In this document: one piece after another, positions 8,559 through 16,124 of the stretch | Layout of the letters: every line of letters begins with the position of its first letter | Position numbering within the stretch: the stretch's first letter is position 1 | The notes under the pieces: model-generated | What the model was told of the DNA's origin: nothing | Database searches by the model: none | What the model saw: the letters and a program-made list of their open reading frames with translations, nothing else | Program-made: the position numbers and the translations under genes | NCBI RefSeq assembly: GCF_030287405.1 | Contig: NZ_JASVVV010000003.1 | Span: forward strand, 248,001 to 312,000 | DNA length: 64,000 nucleotides | Source of the DNA: Halalkalicoccus sp. NIPERK01 | GTDB lineage: Archaea; Halobacteriota; Halobacteria; Halobacteriales; Halalkalicoccaceae | Direction of reading: 5' to 3'

Positions 8559-8885
8559 TCAGTCGTCGCCCGACGCGGCGTCCGGGCGCTCCGTCGCCTG
8601 GAGGATGAACGTCCGTTGGGGCGGCGGGGCGACGCGGAACTCGACGGTTCGAACCAGCCGGTAGTACTTGCGGTTCCCCCGACGGTAGTGTTCGACGATC
8701 CCGCTCTCCTCGAGCGTCGAGAGGTGGTGGGCTGCCGTCTTCCCGTCCATCCCGACGGCCTCCGTGAGTTCGGAGACGTACCGCGGCCCGTGGGAGAGTT
8801 CGCGGATGATCTTCAACCGCGGCGTGCTCCCCAGCACGTCAATCAGTGACACGGGATACCCTTTGTAACTCCCCACCATAGTCAT
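8559..8885 (-). CDS. ArsR-type winged-helix transcriptional regulator
   Basis: The 108-residue protein is a single winged helix-turn-helix. A first helix region (GSTPRLKIIRELSHG) is followed by YVSELTEAVGMDGKTAAHHLSTLEESG as the HTH, then the wing EHYRRGNRKYYRLV. This is typical of haloarchaeal ArsR/HTH_20 regulators. No metal-binding cysteines are present, so metal sensing is unlikely. Its short C-terminal beta segment may mediate dimerisation. The adjacent coiled-coil gene downstream on the same strand and the divergent amphi-Trp gene are possible targets, but no operator is evident. The start could be the second Met, two codons later. Confidence 0.82.
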   Translation of the reverse strand: MTMVGSYKGYPVSLIDVLGSTPRLKIIRELSHGPRYVSELTEAVGMDGKTAAHHLSTLEESGIVEHYRRGNRKYYRLVRTVEFRVAPPPQRTFILQATERPDAASGDD

Positions 8886-8955
8886 TGCTACTCGACTGAC
8901 AGGCGCTCCCGACGGGAGCGCCCGGAGTTAAGTGAGTCGGGTGACACCCATCACC

Positions 8956-9264
8956 ATGGGTAACGACATCGAGTTTCCGGACGAGAGCGACCACGGGCGC
9001 AAGACGATCACCAGCGGCTTTTTCGAGCGCGAGATACGCCTCTCGGGGGGCGAGACCGCGGCCTTCCTCCGTAACCTCGCCGACGCCATCGAGAGCGATA
9101 CCTCGATCACCGTCTCGGGCAGCGACTGGGAGATCCCCTTCGAGTACCGCGAACCCATCGAGGTCGAGGTCGAGTTCTCGAAGAAGCGCGAGGGCGAACT
9201 CGAGATCGAAGTCGAGTTCTCCGAGGCCCGTGGCGGCGAGGGGAGCGGCCTCAGCGTCGAGTAG
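8956..9264 (+). CDS. Amphi-Trp domain-containing protein
   Basis: The 102-residue protein shows the amphi-Trp pattern: a short N-terminal strand, the helix ETAAFLRNLADAIESDTSITV, a strand with SGSDWEIPFEY, then alternating charged and hydrophobic strands (VEVEVEFSKKREGELEIEVEF). This is a small domain of unknown biochemical role that is common in haloarchaea. The ATG at 8956 fits the domain start; an earlier GTG at 8932 adds an unrelated stub. The next gene starts within the stop codon (TAGTG overlap), so the two are translationally coupled. Confidence 0.82.
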   Translation: MGNDIEFPDESDHGRKTITSGFFEREIRLSGGETAAFLRNLADAIESDTSITVSGSDWEIPFEYREPIEVEVEFSKKREGELEIEVEFSEARGGEGSGLSVE

Positions 9265-10010
9265 TGTACTACTTCGGGCTGTACCACTGGCGACGGCGGC
9301 TTCGAGAACTCGCCGTCGGGGTTGGCGCGCTCCTCGCGGTCGCCGCGGCGTGGCGCGCGACCCCCTTCCGGCGCGCTCGCGCGCTCGCGGTGGTCGTGGC
9401 GACGCCGGCGTTCGTCCGCGCGGGCCGCGCGGGATCGAAGCTCCTGCGTCCGCCGCCGTGGGCGCTCGAACGCCACAAGTACGACGCGCTGGCGGTCGAA
9501 CTCCCCCTCGGGGACGCCACGCGGGTCCTCGACGTCGGCTGTGGGACGGGTCGGTCGCTCGTCGGGCTCGCACCCCACCTCTCGGGGGGCGCGTCGGTGA
9601 TCGGCCTCGACGTCTTCGACGACCGAGTGATCCTCGGCAACGCCCCGCTGCTCGCCCGGCGAAACGCCCGCGAGGCGGGGATCGACGTCGTTCCCGTCAG
9701 GGGTGACGCCGTCCGACTCCCCCTCGTCGAGGACTCACAGGAGGTCGTCACCGCCTGTCGCGTCCTCCACGACCTGCCCGCCGAGGATCACGGGCGCGCG
9801 CTCCGGGAGATCAACCGGGTCTGCCGACCCGGCGGAACCCTCGGCGTCCTCGAACTGCCCTTGGTTCCCGACGGGGCCGCGAGCGATCCCGAGACGTACT
9901 GGCGCGAGCGGGTCGCAGAGGCGGGCTTTTCGATCGAACGGGTGAAACGGGTCGAGCGAACGCGCGGCGGCGAGCCCTACATCGTGCTCGTCGCCGCGCC
10001 CATCGGGTGA
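9264..10010 (+). CDS. Class I SAM-dependent methyltransferase with membrane-associated N-terminus
   Basis: The 248-residue protein begins at a GTG overlapping the previous stop by one base. Residues about 15-60 are hydrophobic and basic, suggesting one or two membrane segments. From about residue 87 the class I SAM-binding motif is clear (VLDVGCGTGRSLVGL). The acidic strand end GLDVFDD, the CRVLHDLPAEDH motif IV region and RPGGTLGVLELPL follow. The acceptor is unknown; the closest general type is the UbiE/Methyltransf_11 group acting on lipids or quinones, which would suit a membrane location. Confidence 0.8.
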   Translation: MYYFGLYHWRRRLRELAVGVGALLAVAAAWRATPFRRARALAVVVATPAFVRAGRAGSKLLRPPPWALERHKYDALAVELPLGDATRVLDVGCGTGRSLVGLAPHLSGGASVIGLDVFDDRVILGNAPLLARRNAREAGIDVVPVRGDAVRLPLVEDSQEVVTACRVLHDLPAEDHGRALREINRVCRPGGTLGVLELPLVPDGAASDPETYWRERVAEAGFSIERVKRVERTRGGEPYIVLVAAPIG

Positions 10011-10072
10011 CACGGTACTGGTCGAGGCGTCGCTCGATACTGATGGAGCGGTAGGGACGGCGGTTCATTCCG

Positions 10073-10552
10073 TCACTCACGGCGTGACGGCCTCGCTCCT
10101 CGCAGTGGACGACCGAGTAACCACCAACCGGTGATCAGGAGGACGCCCCCCGTCGTCGCGGTGATGACCAACGGCGTCGGGTTGTCGCCGGGGGTAACGA
10201 GCGGGCCGCCGATGGACGCGCCGAACAGGAGCGAGATCGTTCCGACGATCAGACAGACGCCGCCGACCGTCCGGATCACGGTCGATCCGTCCCCCGACTG
10301 GAGTCGACGGGCTACTCCTGCTCCGACGAGCGCCAGCAGGTAGAGGAAGAGGGGGAACCCGAGGGGATAGTAGGGAGTCAGGAACGGGAGGACGACCTCG
10401 ACGACGTCGTATGCGACGATCAGGAGGTAGGCCGGAATCTGCAACGCTCGAAACTCGACGGTCCTCACGAGATAGAGCGCGATGATGACTGCATAGGCGA
10501 CCGCGACGTCGCGCCCGAGTAGGGTCCGCCGTGCTCTCACGAGCGAGGCCAT
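10073..10552 (-). CDS. Small integral membrane protein of unknown function
   Basis: The 159-residue basic protein has about five hydrophobic segments: around 15-35, 40-60, 62-82, 95-115 and 128-148. It has no motif I recognise. It lies downstream of the PQQ dehydrogenase gene on the same strand, but 160 bp of AT-richer sequence between them suggests a separate promoter. Its C-terminal tail is arginine-rich, which agrees with a cytosolic end under the positive-inside rule. Confidence 0.6.
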   Translation of the reverse strand: MASLVRARRTLLGRDVAVAYAVIIALYLVRTVEFRALQIPAYLLIVAYDVVEVVLPFLTPYYPLGFPLFLYLLALVGAGVARRLQSGDGSTVIRTVGGVCLIVGTISLLFGASIGGPLVTPGDNPTPLVITATTGGVLLITGWWLLGRPLRGARPSRRE

Positions 10553-10714
10553 GTCGAACCATTATATTTCTGTGAATATATATCTGCCCGGGATAGTGGA
10601 GGACTTCAACGAGCGGTGAACGGGCCGTACCACACCTCCTCGGTCGATACACGGATCGCAAACCGGTCGCTGGTGCCGGTTTCGCCTCGAAAAAACCGTG
10701 ATCGCGGCGTCGTC

Positions 10715-12421
10715 CTACTCCTCCATCGAGAAGACGACGAGTCTGTCGTCGCGCTTGCCCCGGCGGAGCCAGCCGCTGCCGCCGATCTGGACGGCGACGT
10801 ACTGCTTTTCGGTACCGGGGTCGTACCAGCTCATCGGGTCGCCCGAGATCGCGGGCTCGCCGCAGTCGTACTCCCAGAGGCGCTCGCCGGACTCGCCGTC
10901 GTAGGCGACGAAGTCGCCGTTCTGGTTTCCGGCGAACATCAAACCGGTCTTCGTCGACATCGTGCCGCCCCACAGGTAGATGTCGCTGTCGATCCAGTCC
11001 TGCCAGGCTATCTGGCCCGTGAACGGGTCGACCGCCGTGATGACGCTGATGTGTTCGTTGTACCCCTCGGGGACCGCTTCGGTCTCGTCCTCGAGGATGC
11101 CGCCCCAGTACTTCTTGCCTTCCTCGAACTCCTCGAAGCGCCACCACGCCTCCTGGAAGGAGTTGTGGAGCTTGTGGTACGTGAGGCCGAGTTCGGGGTT
11201 GTAACAGCCGGGCTGCCAGTCGTTGCCGCCCATCCCGCCGGGCATGAACGGGACCCGTCGGCCCTCGTCGATGTGGGGGATCATCCGGAACATGTTGAGC
11301 TGCTGGGCGAGCGGTTCGCTGCGCATGAGCAGCTCGCCGGTCTCGGCGTCCAGCACGTACTGCCACGCCGTCTTGCCGACGCTCACGACCACGTCGCGGG
11401 TCTTCCCGCGCATCTCGACGTCGCGGATCAGGATGCGGGGCATCGCCGAGTCGTAGTCCCAGACGTCGTGGGGCGACTCCTGGTGGAACCACAGCTCCTC
11501 GCCCGTCTCGAGGTCGAGACACAGCGTTCCGGCGCTGTTCCTGTTGGGGCCCGGCCGGACCGAGCCGTCGAAGTCCGGTCCGGGGTTGCCGATCGGCATG
11601 TACAGCCGCCCGTTCTCGGGATCGGGGGTCGCGGTCATCCAGTTGGTCGTGCTCGACTGGTTGATGCTGTCGCCGACCCACTCCTCCTCGGAGGAGACGT
11701 TGATGCGCCACTTCTCGTCGCCGGTGTCGGTGTCGAGGGCGGTGTGGAAGCCGCGGACCCCGTATTCGCCCCCGGCACTGCCCGTGAACAGGGTGCCGTC
11801 GTAGACGACGGGCGCCCACGTCGCCGAGTAGCCGCGCTCGTGATCGGCGGTACCGGTGTACCACTGCTCCTCGCCGGTGTAGCGATCCAGCGCGACGACG
11901 CCCGAGTCGAGCGTCGTCATGAAGACCTGATCGCCCAGCACCGCGGCACCGCGGGTGTTGTCGTCACAGCAGAGCACCACGTCGTTCGGGACCGCGTACG
12001 TGTAGCTCCAGAGGATCTCCCCTTCGCGGGGGTCGATCGCCTTCATGTGGGTCGGCCCGTTGGTCTGGTACATGATCGGCGGGTCGCCCGGCACCACTAG
12101 TGGAGTTCCCTCCATGCTGGAGCCGGCCCCGACCGAGAGTTCGTACTCGAGTTCGAGGTCCCCGACGTTCTCGGGCGTGATGACCTCGCAGGTCGTGTGG
12201 CGATGCTGTTCGTAGCCGCCGCCGTACGTCAACCAGCTTTCGGGATTCTCGGCGGTTTCGTTCAGCATCTCCTGGGTGACGTCCCTCTCGGGGATCCGGT
12301 CGATGTCGTGCTGGTGTGTGACCGACTTCTCCGGTGCGCCGAGCACCCGATACCCGTTGTCTGTCTCCCGTACGACCGTGTCTTGTGCGGCCTTGACGGC
12401 CCTGTCTTCGTCTATTGACAT
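10715..12421 (-). CDS. PQQ-dependent alcohol dehydrogenase with lanthanide (XoxF-like) active-site signature
   Basis: The 568-residue protein is an eight-bladed quinoprotein of the methanol/alcohol dehydrogenase family. Visible residues: vicinal cysteines C151-C152 (VVLCCDDNTRG), metal ligand Glu219 in GGEYGVRG, Asn279 in GNPGP, catalytic Asp322 in WDYD, and Asp324 two residues later. The extra Asp is the mark of lanthanide-dependent enzymes; calcium enzymes have Ala here. Family reaction: oxidation of an alcohol to an aldehyde with electrons passed to a cytochrome or cupredoxin. No Sec or Tat signal precedes the domain, although the family is normally extracytoplasmic. It lies 16 bp downstream of the 303-residue unknown gene, in one operon. 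No PQQ synthesis genes are in the window. Confidence 0.9.
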   Translation of the reverse strand: MSIDEDRAVKAAQDTVVRETDNGYRVLGAPEKSVTHQHDIDRIPERDVTQEMLNETAENPESWLTYGGGYEQHRHTTCEVITPENVGDLELEYELSVGAGSSMEGTPLVVPGDPPIMYQTNGPTHMKAIDPREGEILWSYTYAVPNDVVLCCDDNTRGAAVLGDQVFMTTLDSGVVALDRYTGEEQWYTGTADHERGYSATWAPVVYDGTLFTGSAGGEYGVRGFHTALDTDTGDEKWRINVSSEEEWVGDSINQSSTTNWMTATPDPENGRLYMPIGNPGPDFDGSVRPGPNRNSAGTLCLDLETGEELWFHQESPHDVWDYDSAMPRILIRDVEMRGKTRDVVVSVGKTAWQYVLDAETGELLMRSEPLAQQLNMFRMIPHIDEGRRVPFMPGGMGGNDWQPGCYNPELGLTYHKLHNSFQEAWWRFEEFEEGKKYWGGILEDETEAVPEGYNEHISVITAVDPFTGQIAWQDWIDSDIYLWGGTMSTKTGLMFAGNQNGDFVAYDGESGERLWEYDCGEPAISGDPMSWYDPGTEKQYVAVQIGGSGWLRRGKRDDRLVVFSMEE

Positions 12422-12437
12422 TGTTGTGTGTTGTGTG

Positions 12438-13349
12438 TTATCGCAGTGTACTTGGCGCGCGCATCTCCTCGGTGATCCAGAACATGTCCTTGACGATCTC
12501 CTCCTGGTTGGTGATCATGATCGCGGTGCTCGCCGAGAGCGCCGCGGCCAACTCCTCGTCCGAGAGCGACTCGCCCGTCGCGATCTCGTGGGCGGCCATC
12601 GTCATGACGTACAGCCCGCCGAGCATCGCCTTGACGTCCCAGTAGCCGTCGTCGAGGATCGCGTCGGTGATGAGGATCTTTTTCTGCCAGAGGTGGACGT
12701 CCAGGGCGTTGACCCACAGCAGGGTCCCGCCCATCGCCCGCTGCTGGAGCGGCGGGACGTCCTCGACGTTGAACTCCACCCCCTCGGGGATGTCCTTCGT
12801 GGGCGTCCACCGCGCGAGGCGGTTGTTGTTGTTCACGACGTTCATCACCAAGACGGTCTGCTCGCGCTCGTCGAATCCACAGTCGGCCAGCGCCGACGAG
12901 AGCGGTTCGGCCCGAATCAGCCCGTGGGCCGTTCCCTCGATGTGTTCGGGCGTAAAGCGCGGCAGGTTGGCCTCGACGCTGTCGAAAAATCCCGCCTCGA
13001 CGAGGTGATCGTACACCCGCCAGCCGGGAGCGACGAGCTCCCGATACAGGACCTCCGGCTGGGCGTCCCCATCCGGGATACCGGCCTCTCGGACCTCCGA
13101 GAGCCTCCCGATCTGCGTCGCCAGCTCCGACAGCTCCCGTTCGAGGAGGTCGGCGTCGAGCTTCCCCGTGAGGTCGTCCCGGATCGCTTCGCCCATCGAG
13201 GCGAATCCCGGGTCGGTCCCGGCGTCGATCGCGCCGCGCAACCCCTCGATCGTCAACTCCTCGCCGGACGCCGTCGCACCGATCCCGAGGTTCCTCGCCA
13301 ACTCGTCTTGGTCCTCGACCGATACCTGCGGCCTGTTTACGTTTGCCAT
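12438..13349 (-). CDS. Unrecognised protein co-transcribed with the PQQ dehydrogenase
   Basis: The 303-residue soluble protein is mainly helical and acidic, with no signal peptide, membrane segment or recognised domain. Conserved-looking features are GWRVYDHLVEAGFFDSVEA (about 130-150), the asparagine cluster VNNNNRLARW (about 198-207), LLWVNALDVHLWQKK (about 235) and METT-like helices at the C-terminus. It is the first gene of the operon; the dehydrogenase follows after 16 bp. By position it may be a partner, chaperone or regulatory subunit of the quinoprotein. It does not resemble MxaJ/XoxJ binding proteins or cytochrome c: there is no CxxCH motif. Confidence 0.7.
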   Translation of the reverse strand: MANVNRPQVSVEDQDELARNLGIGATASGEELTIEGLRGAIDAGTDPGFASMGEAIRDDLTGKLDADLLERELSELATQIGRLSEVREAGIPDGDAQPEVLYRELVAPGWRVYDHLVEAGFFDSVEANLPRFTPEHIEGTAHGLIRAEPLSSALADCGFDEREQTVLVMNVVNNNNRLARWTPTKDIPEGVEFNVEDVPPLQQRAMGGTLLWVNALDVHLWQKKILITDAILDDGYWDVKAMLGGLYVMTMAAHEIATGESLSDEELAAALSASTAIMITNQEEIVKDMFWITEEMRAPSTLR

Positions 13350-13430
13350 GGACCATTGTTCATTATACAGGGGGACGACATAGTTCTTCTCGTATAAGAA
13401 TCTCCAATATTAAGAATAATTCATAAGCAG
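13350..13430 (-). promoter_or_regulatory. Promoter of the PQQ dehydrogenase operon
   Basis: The sequence upstream of the ATG at 13349 is unusually AT-rich for this genome. On the minus strand CTTATACG (13391-13398) fits a haloarchaeal TATA box about 45 bp before the start codon, predicting a short leader of about 20 nt. More AT-rich blocks extend to about 13440, so an additional activator or second promoter is possible. Confidence 0.5.
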
Positions 13431-13615
13431 AAGAACAATAACTTAGTATGTGTTCCGAGACACACTCCTCTCTCCTCGCTCCAGTCGCGTGATTCTCCGT
13501 CCAATCGATCAGTTCAAAAAGACGATATCATCGGCTGACGCTATAGCCGCCTCCGACGACCGTTCGGGACCGGGTGGCGACGGGAATATCACGGTCGCGA
13601 ACGACACGCGATAGT

Positions 13616-15793
13616 ATGGGCTCCGGGAACCTCCTCGTCAGGCCGATGGAGAAGCGCGCCGTCGGCGAGGGGCTGGCGATGATCGACCACGAGACGATGG
13701 ACGAACTAGGGCTCGAACGCGGCGATCACGTCGCCATCGAGGGCGAGGGCGGCGAGCGGGCGGTCGCGACGGTGCGTCCCAGTTTCAACGACGCCGAGGA
13801 GGGCGTGATCCGCCTCGACGACGACCTCCGGCGGGCGGCAGGGGTGTCGGTCGACGAGACTGTCGCCGTCGAGGCGGTCAGCGTCGGGACCGGCGACCGG
13901 GTCACGGTCGCGCTCCCCGGGGACCTCCCGCCCGCGGACCACCCCCTGCTCCGCCTCCGGGACGCGCTCGTCGACCGGGTCGTCACGACCGGGCAGACGG
14001 CGACGGTCCCGCTCGCGGAGTCGGCCGAGGCCGAGCGCCGCGTTCCGGTCCGGATCGTCGCCACGGAGCCGACCGGACCGGTCGTCGTCAAGGAATGGAC
14101 CCGGCTCACGATCTCCGAGACGGCCGCCGAGGGGCTCTCGGTCGAGGCCGGGGGGCGGGCGGTCGGACCGGGCGGCGTCACCTACGACGACGTCGGCGGC
14201 CTCGATGGCGAGATCACGCAGATCCGCGAGATGGTCGAACTCCCGATCGGACACCCCGAACTGTTCGACGTCCTCGGGGTCGACCCGCCCCGGGGGGTAC
14301 TGCTGTACGGGCCGCCGGGCACCGGGAAGACGCTGCTCGGGCGGGCGATCGCCAACGAGACGGACAGCTACGTCCGGCGGCTCTCGATCGCGGACCTGCT
14401 CTCGAAACGCTACGGCGAGACGGAAGACCGCCTCCGGGAGGTCTTCGAGGAGGCCGAGGAGAACGCCCCCGCGATCGTCTTCATCGACGAGATCGACGCC
14501 ATCGGCACGGAGCGCGAGGGGAGCGAGGGCGACCGGCGGGCCGTCGCCCAGTTGCTCTCGCTGCTCGACGGTCTCGAGGACCGCCAGCGCGTCGCCGTCA
14601 TCGGGACGGCAAACGCCGTCGACGCCGTCGATCCGGCCCTGAGGCGGCCCGGCAGGTTCGACCGCGAGATCGAGATCGGCGTCCCCGACCGGGCGGGCCG
14701 CGAGGAGATCTTCGTCATCCACACCCGCGGGGTGGCGCTCGCAGACGACGTGGACCCCGCGGCCTACGCCGAGACCACCCACGGGTTCGTCGGGGGCGAC
14801 ATCGAGAACCTCGTCCGCGAGAGCGCGATGGCCGCCCTGCGACGGCTCCGCCCCGACGTCGACTTCGACGGGAAGGTCGACCCCTCGGTGCTCGACTCGC
14901 TTCGCATCACCGACGGGGACGTCCGCCGGGCGCTGCGCGCCGTCGAGCCCTCGGCGCTCCGGGAGGTGTTCGTCGAACTCCCGGACGTGACCTGGGCCGA
15001 CGTCGGCGGGCTGGGCGAGACGAAAGCCCGCCTGCAGGAGACCGTCCAGTGGCCGCTGTCGTATCCCGAGGCGTTCGAACGCGCGGGCCTCAAGCCCGCG
15101 ACGGGCGTGCTGCTCTACGGCCCGCCGGGCACCGGCAAAACGCTGCTCGCGAAGGCCGTCGCCAACGAGGCCGAGTCGAACTTCATCTCGATCAAGGGCC
15201 CCGAACTGCTCGACAAGTACGTCGGCGAGTCCGAGCGCGGCGTCAGGGAGATCTTCGCGAAGGCGAGGGAGAACGCTCCCACCGTGGTCTTCTTCGACGA
15301 ACTCGACGCGCTGGCGGCCGAGCGCGGCGGCGGCCCCGGCGGCTCGAACGTCGGTGAACGGGTGGTTTCGCAACTCCTCACGGAACTCGACGGGCTCGAG
15401 GAGCTCGAGAACGTGGTCGTGATCGCGACGACCAACCGCCCCGACCTGATCGACGACGCGCTGCTCCGGTCGGGGCGGCTCGACCGCCACATCCACGTTT
15501 CGGTGCCCGACGAGGAGGCCAGGAGGGAGATCTTCGCCGTCCACACCCGCGACAAACCGCTGGCAGACGACGTGGACCTCGACCGGCTCGCCGCCGAGAC
15601 CGAGGGCTACGTCGGCGCGGACGTCGAGGCGGTCTGCCGGGAGGCCGCGACCGCCGCCGTCCGCGAGTACGTCGAGGGCGACGGCGACGTCGAGGGGATC
15701 TTCCTGACCCGCGCGGGCTTCGAGCGCGCGCTGGACGACGTCGACCCGAACGCGGCCGAGGGTTCGGGCCGGTTCGGCGAGTTTCTCGGATGA
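13616..15793 (+). CDS. cdc48: Cdc48/VCP-type AAA+ ATPase (two AAA domains)
   Basis: The 725-residue protein has an N-terminal double-psi barrel and beta region (residues 1-180) followed by two AAA modules. D1 has GPPGTGKT near 232-239 and Walker B FIDEID near 290. D2 has GPPGTGKT near 502-509 and FFDELDAL near 558. Arginine fingers lie in LRRPGRFDREIE and LLRSGRLDRHIH. It is a hexameric cytosolic unfoldase that threads proteins, in archaea probably to the 20S proteasome. The ATG at 13616 is chosen because it begins the N-domain; the upstream extension is basic. A SAMP gene starts 36 bp after its stop. There is no HbYX ending; the tail reads RFGEFLG. Confidence 0.95.
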   Translation: MGSGNLLVRPMEKRAVGEGLAMIDHETMDELGLERGDHVAIEGEGGERAVATVRPSFNDAEEGVIRLDDDLRRAAGVSVDETVAVEAVSVGTGDRVTVALPGDLPPADHPLLRLRDALVDRVVTTGQTATVPLAESAEAERRVPVRIVATEPTGPVVVKEWTRLTISETAAEGLSVEAGGRAVGPGGVTYDDVGGLDGEITQIREMVELPIGHPELFDVLGVDPPRGVLLYGPPGTGKTLLGRAIANETDSYVRRLSIADLLSKRYGETEDRLREVFEEAEENAPAIVFIDEIDAIGTEREGSEGDRRAVAQLLSLLDGLEDRQRVAVIGTANAVDAVDPALRRPGRFDREIEIGVPDRAGREEIFVIHTRGVALADDVDPAAYAETTHGFVGGDIENLVRESAMAALRRLRPDVDFDGKVDPSVLDSLRITDGDVRRALRAVEPSALREVFVELPDVTWADVGGLGETKARLQETVQWPLSYPEAFERAGLKPATGVLLYGPPGTGKTLLAKAVANEAESNFISIKGPELLDKYVGESERGVREIFAKARENAPTVVFFDELDALAAERGGGPGGSNVGERVVSQLLTELDGLEELENVVVIATTNRPDLIDDALLRSGRLDRHIHVSVPDEEARREIFAVHTRDKPLADDVDLDRLAAETEGYVGADVEAVCREAATAAVREYVEGDGDVEGIFLTRAGFERALDDVDPNAAEGSGRFGEFLG

Positions 15794-15797
15794 GGAC

Positions 15798-15829
15798 GGT
15801 TATAACCCGTCCCGCCGCGTAGACGACCC
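15798..15829 (+). promoter_or_regulatory. TATA box for the SAMP gene
   Basis: GGTTATAACCCG is a clear TATA-like palindrome centred about 27 bp before the ATG at 15830. That spacing predicts a leaderless transcript, which is usual in haloarchaea. It indicates that the ubiquitin-like gene can be transcribed independently of cdc48. Confidence 0.6.
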
Positions 15830-16105
15830 ATGCGGATCGAGTGTCGCTTCTACGGCCCCTTCCGCGAGGACGTCGGCGAGAAGAGGATCGTTCGTGAGAC
15901 CGACGCCCGAATCGTCGGGGAGCTGTTGAGCGAGCTATCGGCGGCGTACCCCGCGCTCGACGGGCGGCTCCTCGACGACGACGGTATCGCCGGCTCGACG
16001 GTCGTCACGAAGGCCAAGAAGGACGTTCGACACCTCGACGGCACCGCCACCGAACTGAACGAGGACGACGTGATCCGGCTCACGCCGTCGGTCTACGGCG
16101 GGTGA
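15830..16105 (+). CDS. samp: Ubiquitin-like small modifier protein (SAMP/MoaD family)
   Basis: The 91-residue beta-grasp protein starts MRIECRFYGPFRE and ends in a diglycine (VYGG), the site of adenylation by the E1-like UbaA. In haloarchaea these proteins either modify lysines of target proteins or supply sulfur for molybdopterin or tRNA thiolation. Length and GG tail fit SAMP1/SAMP3; which paralogue it is cannot be fixed without comparison. It follows cdc48 on the same strand and converges with an AOR gene 19 bp away. One neighbour suggests proteolysis, the other pterin cofactor synthesis. Confidence 0.88.
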   Translation: MRIECRFYGPFREDVGEKRIVRETDARIVGELLSELSAAYPALDGRLLDDDGIAGSTVVTKAKKDVRHLDGTATELNEDDVIRLTPSVYGG

Positions 16106-16124
16106 GGCGGGAGAGGTGACGAAA

